This document shows positions 28,574-35,660 of a DNA stretch of 45,937 bases, in pieces. Origin of the DNA: an uncultured Bacteroidota bacterium (GTDB lineage: Bacteria; Bacteroidota; Bacteroidia; Chitinophagales; Chitinophagaceae); assembly GCA_903929195.1 (NCBI GenBank), contig CAIYTT010000059.1, forward strand, positions 1 to 45,937, given 5' to 3'. The translations under genes were made by a program, and so were the position numbers. Below the pieces are notes generated by a model, which searched no databases, was not told the DNA's origin, and saw nothing but the letters and a program-made list of their open reading frames with translations. Numbering within the stretch: the stretch's first letter is position 1; the number at the start of each line of letters is the position of its first letter.

Positions 28574-29175
28574 ACTTTTTTACTCATTCATGTGCAAACA
28601 TGCACGAACGATGTCTTCAACAAATACATCCGTGTATGAGTAATTTTAATTTGGTTCAATTTGGTATTAGTGATGCAAATTCAAGTTATAGAATACCAGC
28701 TCAATTAGTAACAAACGAGCAACCTAATGATTTTGAAATCACAAACAACAATGGTAAAAATGTCCAATATAAAGCGATTGATTACTGTATCGAAATATTT
28801 AGAACTGGCAATTATGAGTTAGATAATGATAACAGAGAGCCAATTTTATTTTCATCAGATAGTGTGCCGGATGCCCGAAAACATTTAATAAAAAGATGCG
28901 AGGGATTTTTAATATTTGACAATAACATTCTCTTTTTTGAGATTAAAACTGGCACGTATGGGTCATGGCTAAAAGATGCGCGTGAGAAATTTGAGGAGAC
29001 TATCTTGAGCTTTAGGGAGCACCATAGTAACCTAAACCTTATTTATTTGCCCCCAATTATTTCAAATAAAAAATTTAAGTATAAAATTCATCAAAATGAG
29101 GCTATCCAAAAAAAAATTCTGAAAGATAAAATACAATTGGAGTTTGTTTTACAACCTTATTTCAATATCCTATAA
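28564..29175 (+). CDS. ATPase partner with PD-(D/E)XK-like core, unknown function
   Basis: The 203-residue product is not a named family I can recognise. Its middle has the layout of a PD-(D/E)XK nuclease core: an acidic residue on a strand (RCEGFLIFDN, Glu113 or Asp119), then a strand with E-x-K (FFEIK, Glu126 and Lys128), then a helix (SWLKDAREKFEETILSF), matching the alpha-beta-beta-alpha-beta order of that fold. The cysteine-rich N-terminus (HSCANMHERCLQQIHPC) could bind metal. A terminal beta region (IQLEFVLQPYF) closes it. It overlaps the ATPase gene by ten bases, suggesting a fixed-ratio complex in which the ATPase controls a nuclease or nucleic-acid-binding subunit. The fold call is inference from pattern only. 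Confidence 0.62.
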   Translation: MPVDFFTHSCANMHERCLQQIHPCMSNFNLVQFGISDANSSYRIPAQLVTNEQPNDFEITNNNGKNVQYKAIDYCIEIFRTGNYELDNDNREPILFSSDSVPDARKHLIKRCEGFLIFDNNILFFEIKTGTYGSWLKDAREKFEETILSFREHHSNLNLIYLPPIISNKKFKYKIHQNEAIQKKILKDKIQLEFVLQPYFNIL

Positions 29176-29188
29176 ATATCATTTATAA

Positions 29189-29206
29189 ATACCGTTCAAC
29201 ATAACG
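29189..29206. repeat. Small inverted repeat after the two-gene cargo
   Basis: ACCGTT and AACGGT flank a six-base spacer about 14 bases past the stop of the second cargo gene. No T-run follows, so it is an uncertain terminator. The rest of the gap up to 29325 contains no gene I can support. Confidence 0.3.
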
Positions 29207-29325
29207 GTTGCAATTGGAGTATCAAACGATAAATTTATAATTTTAATTTCTCCGCCACCATATAAATTTCAATCAAATCTTCATACAATTGGTTCGACAT
29301 TTCCCCTGTCGAGCCTACACCGCAA

Positions 29326-29355
29326 AAAAGCCAGTCATTTATTTGATTGGCTTTT
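29326..29355. repeat. Right copy of the 30-bp tRNA-terminator direct repeat
   Basis: Identical over 30 bases to 27187-27216, the stem-loop after tRNA-fMet, although no tRNA precedes it here. The preceding 45 bases contain GGTTCGA and CCCTGT, short words also found in the T-arm of the tRNA, but with insertions between them. The two copies bracket the ATPase and PD-(D/E)XK-like genes, as left and right borders of an insertion at a tRNA 3' end would. Confidence 0.75.
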
Positions 29356-29386
29356 CTATATAAAATACTTTACAACATGTGAATTA

Positions 29387-29442
29387 TGTAAGTTTTTTTA
29401 TAAAGTAATGTAACTTTTAACGGTTTTATTAACTCAACTTTG
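29387..29442 (+). promoter_or_regulatory. Regulon promoter A (AraC-kinase operon)
   Basis: Two direct boxes, TGTAAG (29387-29392) and TGTAAC (29409-29414), start 22 bases apart. The second starts 30 bases before the TTTG (29439-29442) of the -7 element CAACTTTG. This is the same layout as promoters B, C and D further along. The -7 lacks the consensus TA, as expected for activator-dependent initiation. Upstream ACATGTGAAT (29375-29384) is shared with promoter C. Confidence 0.75.
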
Positions 29443-29469
29443 CATGTATCTACAAAAAAGAGAATTTAT

Positions 29470-30042
29470 TTGAAAATATATATCAAATACATGCTAAGCA
29501 TACGTTGTAAAATGATGGTGAAAGAAGAGTTGAAAAAACTTGGGCTTCATTTTATAGTTGTAGATTTAGGTGAAGTAGAAATAATGGAAAACATTAATCA
29601 GGAAACGAGGGAGCAACTCCGAATTGCTTTATCCAACTCCGGTCTTGAATTAATGGACGATAAAAAAGCTGTTTTAATAGAACGTATAAAAACCACCATC
29701 ATAGAAATGGTTCATAACAGCGACGATGACGAAATTAGGGTGAATTTTTCTGATTTTTTAAGCACAAAATTGAACCATAATTACACTTATCTTTCTAATT
29801 TATTCTCTGAAGTTCAGGGAACTACCATTGAGCAGTTTATTATTGCCCACAAGATAGAACGCATAAAGGAATTGATTATTTATGATGAATTGAATATAAC
29901 CGAAATTGCTTGGAAAATGAATTATAGCAGTGTTGCACATTTATCTAACCAATTTAAAAAAGTTACAGGCTTCACTCCTTCGCATTTTAAACAATTAAAA
30001 GATAAAAAAAGAGGCCCGATAGAGGATATAGGTAATCAATAG
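29470..30042 (+). CDS. AraC-type transcriptional regulator with HMA-like N-terminal domain
   Basis: The C-terminal ~100 residues form a two-helix-turn-helix AraC DNA-binding domain (YTYLSNLFSEVQGTTIEQFI, ERIKELIIY, ITEIAWKMNYSSVAHLSNQFKKVTGFTPSHFK). The N-terminal ~65 residues (KIYIKYMLSIRCKMMVKEEL, LGLHFIVVDLGEVEI) have the beta-alpha-beta rhythm of heavy-metal-associated domains, but only one cysteine and no CxxC, so metal binding is doubtful. I choose the TTG at 29470 (190 residues) because it keeps the first beta strand. A TTG at 29440 lies within the promoter -7 element, and ATG at 29491 would remove the strand. It heads an operon with the hybrid kinase and receiver, and its own promoter carries the TGTAAC boxes. 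Confidence 0.8.
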   Translation: MKIYIKYMLSIRCKMMVKEELKKLGLHFIVVDLGEVEIMENINQETREQLRIALSNSGLELMDDKKAVLIERIKTTIIEMVHNSDDDEIRVNFSDFLSTKLNHNYTYLSNLFSEVQGTTIEQFIIAHKIERIKELIIYDELNITEIAWKMNYSSVAHLSNQFKKVTGFTPSHFKQLKDKKRGPIEDIGNQ

Positions 30043-30079
30043 GGTAAAATATAAATTTAATACGTTATACTCAATTAAT

Positions 30080-33000
30080 ATGGTAGGGATAGATTTACAA
30101 GTAGAGTTGTATAAAACTAACGAATGGTTTTTTAAAGTTATTGAAAATAATAGCATTGGAATGATTTTCACTGATTTGGAAACAACACGCTTTCAATATG
30201 TGAATAACTCTTTTCTTGCCAATTCAGGATACACAAAACAAGAAGTTATAGGTAAAACGACACTCGAAATTAATTTAATTGACCCTGAAACCCGTGCTAA
30301 ACAAATAAGTCAATTGACAACGGAAAGGGATATTTTAAACAGTGAATTATTAGTACGAAAAAAAAATGGAGAAACATTTTGGGCGCAATCCTCAGTTCAA
30401 ATCATTGTTATTCAGGGCAAAAAATATGCCCTTACTTCACTTATAGACATTTCGGAACATAAGAAAACAGAATTTGAACTAATCGAATTGGCTGCTATAG
30501 TGGAATATTCTAATGATTCTATAATTAGCAAATCTCTTGATGGTATAATAAAAACATGGAATCGTGGTGCTGAAAAAATGTTTGGATATACGGCATCAGA
30601 AACAATTGGCAAGCACATTTCTTTGATAATGAAAGCTGAGTATTTAGAGGAAGAACAAAATTTTATTAAAAAAATATCAAAAAACGAAATAATAGAAAAT
30701 TATGAAACAGTAAGATATAATAAGTCTGGGGAAGAGGTATATGTTTCGCTCACTGTGTCTTTGGTGAAAGATAAAAACGGGAAAATTTTAGGTGTTTCTA
30801 AAATTGCTCGCGATATTACTGAGAAAAAAAGGGCTTCTTATGCAAGAAATTTAATTGAAGCCAGTTTAGACCCTTTGGTTACAATTAATATTGAAGGGAA
30901 AATTACAGATTGCAATGAAGCTTTAGCTAATATAACCGGACTTACTCGTAATAAATTAAACGGTTCTGATTTTTTTGATTATTTCACCGAACCACAAAAG
31001 GCACGGGAAGTTTATCGAGAAGTATTTGCAAAAGGTTCCGTTGCAGATGCACCGCTAACTATATGCCATATAACTGGCAATTTAACCGATGTTTTATTTA
31101 ATGGCTCGGTTTACAAAGATGAAAAAGGTAAAGTATTGGGTGTTGTTATTGTAGCACGCGATATTGTAGAACAAAAATGGGCTAAAGACTTAAGGACAGC
31201 AAATAAAGAACTTGAATTTCAAAACAAAGAAAAAGAAAAACGTGCCGAAGAGTTGATTATAGCTAATAATGAATTGGCGTTTCAGAACGAAGAAAAAGAA
31301 AAACGTGCCGATGAATTGTATATTGCCAATAAAGAATTAGCGTTTCAAAACAAAGAGAAGGAAAATCGTGCCGATGAATTATATATTGCCAATAAAGAAT
31401 TAGCATTTCAAAATGATGAGAAAGAAAAACGTGCCAATGAATTGGGTATCGCCAATAAAGAATTAGCTTTTCAAAACAATGAAAAAGAAAAACGTGCCGA
31501 TGAATTAGGTATTGCCAATAAAGAATTGGCTTTTCAAAATAATGAAAAAGAAAAACGTGCCGACGAGTTAGGTATCGCCAATAAAGAATTAGCGTTTCAA
31601 AATAATGAAAAAGAAAAACGTGCCAATGAATTAGTTATCGCCAATAAAGAATTAGCGTTTCAAAATAATGAAAAAGAAAAACGTGCAGATGAGTTAGTTA
31701 TTGCTAATAAAGAACTTGTATTTCAAACAGGAGAAAAGGAAAAACGTGCAGCAGAATTTGTAATTGCAGGAATAGAACTTGATTTTCAAAATAAGGAGAA
31801 AGAAAAGCTAGATGCTGCAAATAAAGAGCTTGAAAGCTTTAGCTATTCTTTAAAATTAGCTTCCCAATATTCATTAAGTCTTATAGAAGCTAGCTTAGAC
31901 CCCTTGGTAACAATAAATACCGAAGGTAAAATTACAGATATGAATGAGGCAACTGTGAGAATTACAGGTATTGAACGTAAAAAACTAATAGGTACAGATT
32001 TTCTTGATTATTTTACAGAGCCACAAAAAGCACGCCAAGTATATCAGGAAGTATTTGCAAATGGCTTTGTTGCTGATGCTCCACTTACTTTACGCCACAA
32101 AAACGGAAAACTTACAGATGTATTGTTTAATGGTTCTATTTATAAAGATGGTAAAGGAAATGTATTGGGGGTTGTAATTGTAGCAAGGGATGTAACAGCC
32201 CAAAGTTTGGCATCTCAATATGCAAGAAGTTTGATTGAAGCCAGCCTCGACCCTTTGTTTACTATTAATACTGCCGGTAAAATCACCGACTTGAATTATG
32301 CCTCTGTTACTATAACAGGGGTATCGCGTGAAAAATTAATTGGTACCGACTTTTTCGATTATTTTACCGAACCAGATAAAGCCCGCGAAGGATATAAACA
32401 GGTATTTGCAAATGGTTATGTTTCCAACTTCCCTCTTACAATGAGAGACCATAAGCTTACAGAGGTGTTATTTAATGGCTCGGTATATAAAGACGGACAG
32501 GGAAATGTACTTGGTGTAGTTGTAGTGGCACGGGATATTACAGAACAAAAAAGATTTGAAACAGAACTGACAGAGGCAAAGGTGTTTGCAGAATTGGCAA
32601 CTGTATTTGCAGATGATGCAAGAAACAAGGCAGAAAGTGCTACAAGATTGGCAGAGGAAGCAGTGAAATCGAAACAGCAGTTTTTGTCGAACATGAGCCA
32701 CGAAATTCGTACACCTATGAACGCTATTATAGGTTTTACAAAAGTAGTTTTGAAAACCGATTTAACAGCAAAACAAAAAGAATACCTTACAGCTATTAAA
32801 ATAAGTGGCGATGCATTAATAGTATTAATTAACGATATTCTTGACCTCGCAAAAGTGGATGCCGGTAAAATGACCTTTGAACAAACACCCTTCAAAATGG
32901 CTATATCTATATCGGCCATGTTACATTTGTTTGAGACAAAAATTCAGGAAAAAAATCTGGAATTGGTAAGGGAGTACGACACCAAAATACCCGATGTATT

Positions 33001-34183
33001 AGTTGGCGACCCGGTGCGTTTGCATCAAATCATTTTAAATTTGGTGAGCAATGCAGTGAAATTTACATCAAAAGGGAAAATTACTGTAAGCGTAAAAATG
33101 ATTAGTGAAGATGTTGATAAAGTAAGCATTGAATTTGCCGTTACAGATACCGGAATCGGCATACCTGAAAACAAAATAGATAGAATATTTGAAAATTTTC
33201 AACAAGCGTCAAGCGGCACATCAAGGATATATGGGGGTACAGGATTAGGGCTTGCCATCGTAAAACAATTGGTTATTCCACAAGGGGGTAGCATAAAAGT
33301 GAAAAGTAAAATTGATGAGGGTTCTACCTTCAGTTTTATTCTCAGTTTTGAAAAAACCAAGGCAGAAGCCGAAATAGAAACAGAAATTATAGAATTGGAT
33401 ACTGATATAAAAAATATAAAAGTGCTTGTAGTTGAAGATATTGCATTAAATCAACTATTGATGAAAACAGTTTTAGATGATTTTGGGTTCGAACGTGATA
33501 TTGCATCAAACGGAAAAATTGCAATTGAAAAACTTCAATCAAAATCGTATGATATTATTTTAATGGACTTACAAATGCCCGAAATGAATGGGTTTGAGGC
33601 AACAGAATATATTCGCAACAGTATGAATTCAAAAATACCTATCATTGCACTAACTGCCGATGTTACGACTGTTGATTTAGCTAAATGTAAAGCTGTGGGT
33701 ATGAATGATTATATTGCAAAACCGGTTGACGAAAGACTTCTATATAGCAAAATTATAAATCTTGTAAAAAAACCTGTTATAATAAAGTATGCCCAAAATG
33801 ATACCATGCACGATAAAAAACTACGATGTATTGATTTGGATTATTTAGTACATCGCACAAAATCTAACCCACAATTGATGTTGGAGATGATAGGTCTTTA
33901 TTTGGAGCAAACACCTGCTCTGATAGCTACTATGAAAAAAAGCTTGTTGACGCAAGACTGGAATTCGTTGCAGGCGGCAGTACACAAAATGATACCTTCG
34001 TTTTCGATAATGGGTATTAATGTGGATTTCGAAAATATGGCAAAAAAAGTACAGGAATATGCACGTACACAGCAAGAAACAGAAGGAATACCCTACTTGG
34101 TTTTACAAATTGAAAATATATGCGTGCAGGCGTGTAGAGAGCTGGAGGAAGAGTTTAACGCAATAAAAAATACCAATTTATGA
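30080..34183 (+). CDS. Hybrid histidine kinase: five PAS, coiled-coil repeats, HisKA, HATPase, receiver, HPt
   Basis: The 1,367-residue phosphorelay protein has no membrane helix or signal peptide, so it is cytosolic. Order: PAS1 (about 13-130), PAS2 (136-250), PAS3 (255-370), a coiled coil of nine 21-residue repeats plus a degenerate tenth (374-580), PAS4 (597-712), PAS5 (715-825), and a second coiled coil. Then HisKA with phospho-acceptor His874 in MSHEIRTPMN, HATPase_c (DTGIGIPENK, GGTGLGLAIVK), a receiver with Asp1163 in LMDLQMPEMNG, and an HPt domain with His1302 in AAVHKM. PAS3, 4 and 5 are near-copies. All phosphorelay residues are present. It follows the AraC gene by 37 bases and overlaps the receiver gene by four. 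Confidence 0.92.
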   Translation: MVGIDLQVELYKTNEWFFKVIENNSIGMIFTDLETTRFQYVNNSFLANSGYTKQEVIGKTTLEINLIDPETRAKQISQLTTERDILNSELLVRKKNGETFWAQSSVQIIVIQGKKYALTSLIDISEHKKTEFELIELAAIVEYSNDSIISKSLDGIIKTWNRGAEKMFGYTASETIGKHISLIMKAEYLEEEQNFIKKISKNEIIENYETVRYNKSGEEVYVSLTVSLVKDKNGKILGVSKIARDITEKKRASYARNLIEASLDPLVTINIEGKITDCNEALANITGLTRNKLNGSDFFDYFTEPQKAREVYREVFAKGSVADAPLTICHITGNLTDVLFNGSVYKDEKGKVLGVVIVARDIVEQKWAKDLRTANKELEFQNKEKEKRAEELIIANNELAFQNEEKEKRADELYIANKELAFQNKEKENRADELYIANKELAFQNDEKEKRANELGIANKELAFQNNEKEKRADELGIANKELAFQNNEKEKRADELGIANKELAFQNNEKEKRANELVIANKELAFQNNEKEKRADELVIANKELVFQTGEKEKRAAEFVIAGIELDFQNKEKEKLDAANKELESFSYSLKLASQYSLSLIEASLDPLVTINTEGKITDMNEATVRITGIERKKLIGTDFLDYFTEPQKARQVYQEVFANGFVADAPLTLRHKNGKLTDVLFNGSIYKDGKGNVLGVVIVARDVTAQSLASQYARSLIEASLDPLFTINTAGKITDLNYASVTITGVSREKLIGTDFFDYFTEPDKAREGYKQVFANGYVSNFPLTMRDHKLTEVLFNGSVYKDGQGNVLGVVVVARDITEQKRFETELTEAKVFAELATVFADDARNKAESATRLAEEAVKSKQQFLSNMSHEIRTPMNAIIGFTKVVLKTDLTAKQKEYLTAIKISGDALIVLINDILDLAKVDAGKMTFEQTPFKMAISISAMLHLFETKIQEKNLELVREYDTKIPDVLVGDPVRLHQIILNLVSNAVKFTSKGKITVSVKMISEDVDKVSIEFAVTDTGIGIPENKIDRIFENFQQASSGTSRIYGGTGLGLAIVKQLVIPQGGSIKVKSKIDEGSTFSFILSFEKTKAEAEIETEIIELDTDIKNIKVLVVEDIALNQLLMKTVLDDFGFERDIASNGKIAIEKLQSKSYDIILMDLQMPEMNGFEATEYIRNSMNSKIPIIALTADVTTVDLAKCKAVGMNDYIAKPVDERLLYSKIINLVKKPVIIKYAQNDTMHDKKLRCIDLDYLVHRTKSNPQLMLEMIGLYLEQTPALIATMKKSLLTQDWNSLQAAVHKMIPSFSIMGINVDFENMAKKVQEYARTQQETEGIPYLVLQIENICVQACRELEEEFNAIKNTNL
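31199..31816 (+). repeat. 63-bp tandem repeats encoding a 21-residue coiled-coil unit
   Basis: Nine full copies of 63 bases (31199-31765) and one degenerate copy encode ANKELAFQNNEKEKRADELGI-like units. Copies 5 and 6 are identical in protein and the rest differ at a few positions. Twenty-one residues equal three heptads, so each unit adds a whole number of heptads. Near-identity at the DNA level suggests recent expansion and possible length variation by slippage or recombination. Confidence 0.9.
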
Positions 34184-34611
34184 ATAAGGAGAAGATAAAG
34201 CTTTTTTTGGTTGACGATGACGCATTGTTTTTAAAGTCATTGGAAATAGATTTTTTACAAAATGCAGATTTTGATATAGAAACCTATGCCACCGGAGAGC
34301 TTTGTATGCAATATTTAAATCATAACCCTGATGTAATTATTTTAGATTATCACCTTGACGGTATTGATAAAAATGCTATGAACGGAATGGATACATTAGA
34401 TAAAATTAAAAATTACAATCCCGATATTCCTGTTATTATGCTATCATCGCAAGATAAAATTGATGTGGCTATCAACTGTATGCACCATAGGGCTTTCGAC
34501 TACGTTGTAAAAAGCGAAACTGCATTTACACGACTTCAAAAGATAATTACAACCATCTTCCGCTATAAAAAAATGGAAAAAGAATTGAAATGGTATCAAG
34601 ACAGGATGTAA
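34180..34611 (+). CDS. Stand-alone response-regulator receiver protein
   Basis: The 143-residue protein is a receiver domain without a DNA-binding output: acidic pocket LVDDDA (10-15), phospho-acceptor Asp56 in IILDYHLDG, the switch serine in LSSQD and the conserved lysine in VVKSETAF. A short helical tail (FRYKKMEKELKWYQDRM) follows. An eight-residue insertion after the active Asp (GIDKNAMN) is unusual. The start codon overlaps the kinase stop (ATGA), so it is translationally coupled and is probably the final phospho-acceptor of the kinase HPt. Its output may be protein-protein contact, possibly with the AraC-type regulator of the same operon; that is inference. Confidence 0.9.
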   Translation: MNKEKIKLFLVDDDALFLKSLEIDFLQNADFDIETYATGELCMQYLNHNPDVIILDYHLDGIDKNAMNGMDTLDKIKNYNPDIPVIMLSSQDKIDVAINCMHHRAFDYVVKSETAFTRLQKIITTIFRYKKMEKELKWYQDRM

Positions 34612-34665
34612 TAAATAAGTGTACCTAACATAAAAGCGTGATACATTTTGGATAAATATAGATAT

Positions 34666-34701
34666 GTGTTCCACGTCTTTAAGACGTGGAACACTTTTTT
34701 T
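34666..34701 (+). terminator. Strong terminator of the AraC-kinase-receiver operon
   Basis: A perfect 14-bp stem (GTGTTCCACGTCTT with its complement) around a minimal loop is followed by seven T's, 55 bases after the receiver stop. It separates the signalling operon from promoter B. Confidence 0.92.
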
Positions 34702-34720
34702 AAGAAAACTCCGTAAATCA

Positions 34721-34776
34721 TGTAACTTATACCTTTAGTTGTGTAACATTAAGCATGGCAAAGTAAGCCACCTTTG
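34721..34776 (+). promoter_or_regulatory. Regulon promoter B (His/Ala-rich protein)
   Basis: TGTAAC boxes at 34721-34726 and 34742-34747 are 21 bases apart. The second starts 31 bases before TTTG (34773-34776) of the -7 element CACCTTTG. The stretch from 34712, starting CGTAAATCATGTAAC, is nearly identical to promoter D. Confidence 0.78.
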
Positions 34777-34779
34777 CAC

Positions 34780-34797
34780 TGTAACAATTCTGTTACA
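34780..34797. promoter_or_regulatory. Inverted TGTAAC pair overlapping the promoter B start region
   Basis: TGTAAC-aattct-GTTACA is a perfect inverted repeat placed 4-21 bases downstream of the -7 element, around the expected transcription start. It uses the same six-base word as the upstream boxes but in opposite orientation, and is seen only at this promoter. It could be a repression site or an RNA hairpin in the leader. Confidence 0.5.
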
Positions 34798-34814
34798 AAC
34801 TAAATTCAATTTAA

Positions 34815-35111
34815 ATGTTAAATTCAACAACACCGGTTGCAGCACCTGTTACCAAAATGCCAACTACAACAACACCAATTGCACAACCTAAAACACCTAC
34901 AACTGCCGACAATCAAAAAGGTATTGAAAACCACAAAAAAGCGGCAGCACATTTAGATAAAGCTGCGGAACATCATATTGAGGCTGCAAACCACCACGAA
35001 GCGGGCAATCATGACAAAGCCGCTGCAAGTACACTTAAAGCTCATGGTCATGTAGCGCATGCCCAAGAAGCCCAGAATGAAGATGTAAAAACACATGCAT
35101 CTCATATTTAA
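34815..35111 (+). CDS. His/Ala-rich small stress-type protein
   Basis: The 98-residue protein has a Pro/Thr-rich first third (about 1-38) and then a helical region rich in His, Ala, Glu and Lys (NHKKAAAHLDKAAEHHIEAA, NHHEAGNHDKAAASTLKAHG). Such His/Ala-rich small proteins are widespread in Bacteroidota beside stress genes; their biochemical role is unknown, though the histidines suggest metal or nucleic-acid contact. There is no signal peptide. It is a one-gene unit between promoter B and its own terminator, the pattern of a highly expressed stress protein. Confidence 0.78.
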   Translation: MLNSTTPVAAPVTKMPTTTTPIAQPKTPTTADNQKGIENHKKAAAHLDKAAEHHIEAANHHEAGNHDKAAASTLKAHGHVAHAQEAQNEDVKTHASHI

Positions 35112-35131
35112 GTATTTTTTGCGTCTATTAT

Positions 35132-35170
35132 AACAAAGCACTGTGCAACTGCATGGTGCTTTGTTTTTTT
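35132..35170 (+). terminator. Terminator of the His/Ala-rich gene
   Basis: The stem AACAAAGCAC / GTGCTTTGTT, with an inner TGC/GCA extension, is followed by a T-run through 35170. It lies 20 bases after the stop. Confidence 0.88.
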
Positions 35171-35285
35171 GTTATATATCTTATATAACCTTTTTGCTTG
35201 TTATATTCTAATTATTCAAAAATAAAAACATAGACTATATGATTATATAAGCACATTTTTTTTATTAAGCACAACATGTGAATGT

Positions 35286-35341
35286 TGTAACTTTTATATA
35301 TAGTTCTGTAACAATATTGGATGTTATCGGTCGGATATTTG
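35286..35341 (+). promoter_or_regulatory. Regulon promoter C (CsbD-YceI unit)
   Basis: TGTAAC boxes at 35286-35291 and 35307-35312 are 21 bases apart. The second starts 31 bases before TTTG (35338-35341) of the -7 element GATATTTG. The first box overlaps a perfect palindrome, ACAACAT-gtga-ATGTTGT (35271-35288). GTTATCGGTC before the -7 is matched by GTTATCAGTC in promoter D. Confidence 0.78.
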
Positions 35342-35377
35342 CAGTGTGAAAATTAATTCACAACTCAAAAAAATATC

Positions 35378-35611
35378 ATGCAAAACATATTAAAAATAAC
35401 TGAAAATAATTACGAACAAAAAGGAAAAATGAAACAAAAATTTGCCCTGCTTACCGGCAACGATAATTTGTTATTAGAAGGGATACTTGAAGAACAATTA
35501 GGACTACTACAGGCTAAGTTAGCAAGAGAGTTCAGTTACCTTAAAATAAATAATATTCAACATTGCCAATCTAAGTATTCCATAGATATTCCTGCATTGG
35601 CAGTTGCTTAG
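35378..35611 (+). CDS. CsbD-like small stress protein
   Basis: The 77-residue protein contains KGKMKQKFALLTGNDNLLLE followed by GILEEQLGLLQAKLARE. This matches the CsbD family pattern (GKxKQKxxxLTxxDxxxxEGxxEELxGxLQxKLG). CsbD proteins are small, abundant, stress-induced proteins controlled by sigma-B in Bacillus and common in Bacteroidota stress clusters; their molecular role is unknown. The normal EGK is replaced by EGI, and the last ~25 residues differ from the usual tail. It is the first gene after promoter C, 36 bases from the -7 element, and is followed by YceI after 49 bases. Confidence 0.7.
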   Translation: MQNILKITENNYEQKGKMKQKFALLTGNDNLLLEGILEEQLGLLQAKLAREFSYLKINNIQHCQSKYSIDIPALAVA

Positions 35612-35660
35612 ATATAATATTAAATTTTTATAATTTTTTTAAAAATATAAAAACAATAAA

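Noticed and set aside
29285-29325. T-arm-like words (GGTTCGA, CCCTGT) before the second 30-bp repeat, as a possible tRNA remnant
   Set aside because: Insertions separate the words and no other tRNA arm can be formed; used only as weak support for the insertion-site idea.
29235-29330. Minus-strand open stretch reading EMSNQLYEDLIEIYMVAEKLKL before a stop
   Set aside because: Composition looks protein-like and could be a C-terminal remnant, but it is about 30 codons, has no recognisable family, and runs into the direct repeat; too weak to call a pseudogene.
31199-31816. Tandem 63-bp repeats as a CRISPR or VNTR outside coding sequence
   Set aside because: They are in frame, encode whole heptads and lie inside the kinase gene; there are no unique spacers.
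32416-32919. A 167-codon minus-strand open frame inside the kinase gene
   Set aside because: It is antisense to conserved PAS and HisKA sequence and has no independent support.
34666-34701. Perfect 14-bp inverted repeat as an insertion-sequence end or operator
   Set aside because: A T-run follows immediately and it sits just past an operon end, so a terminator explains it.
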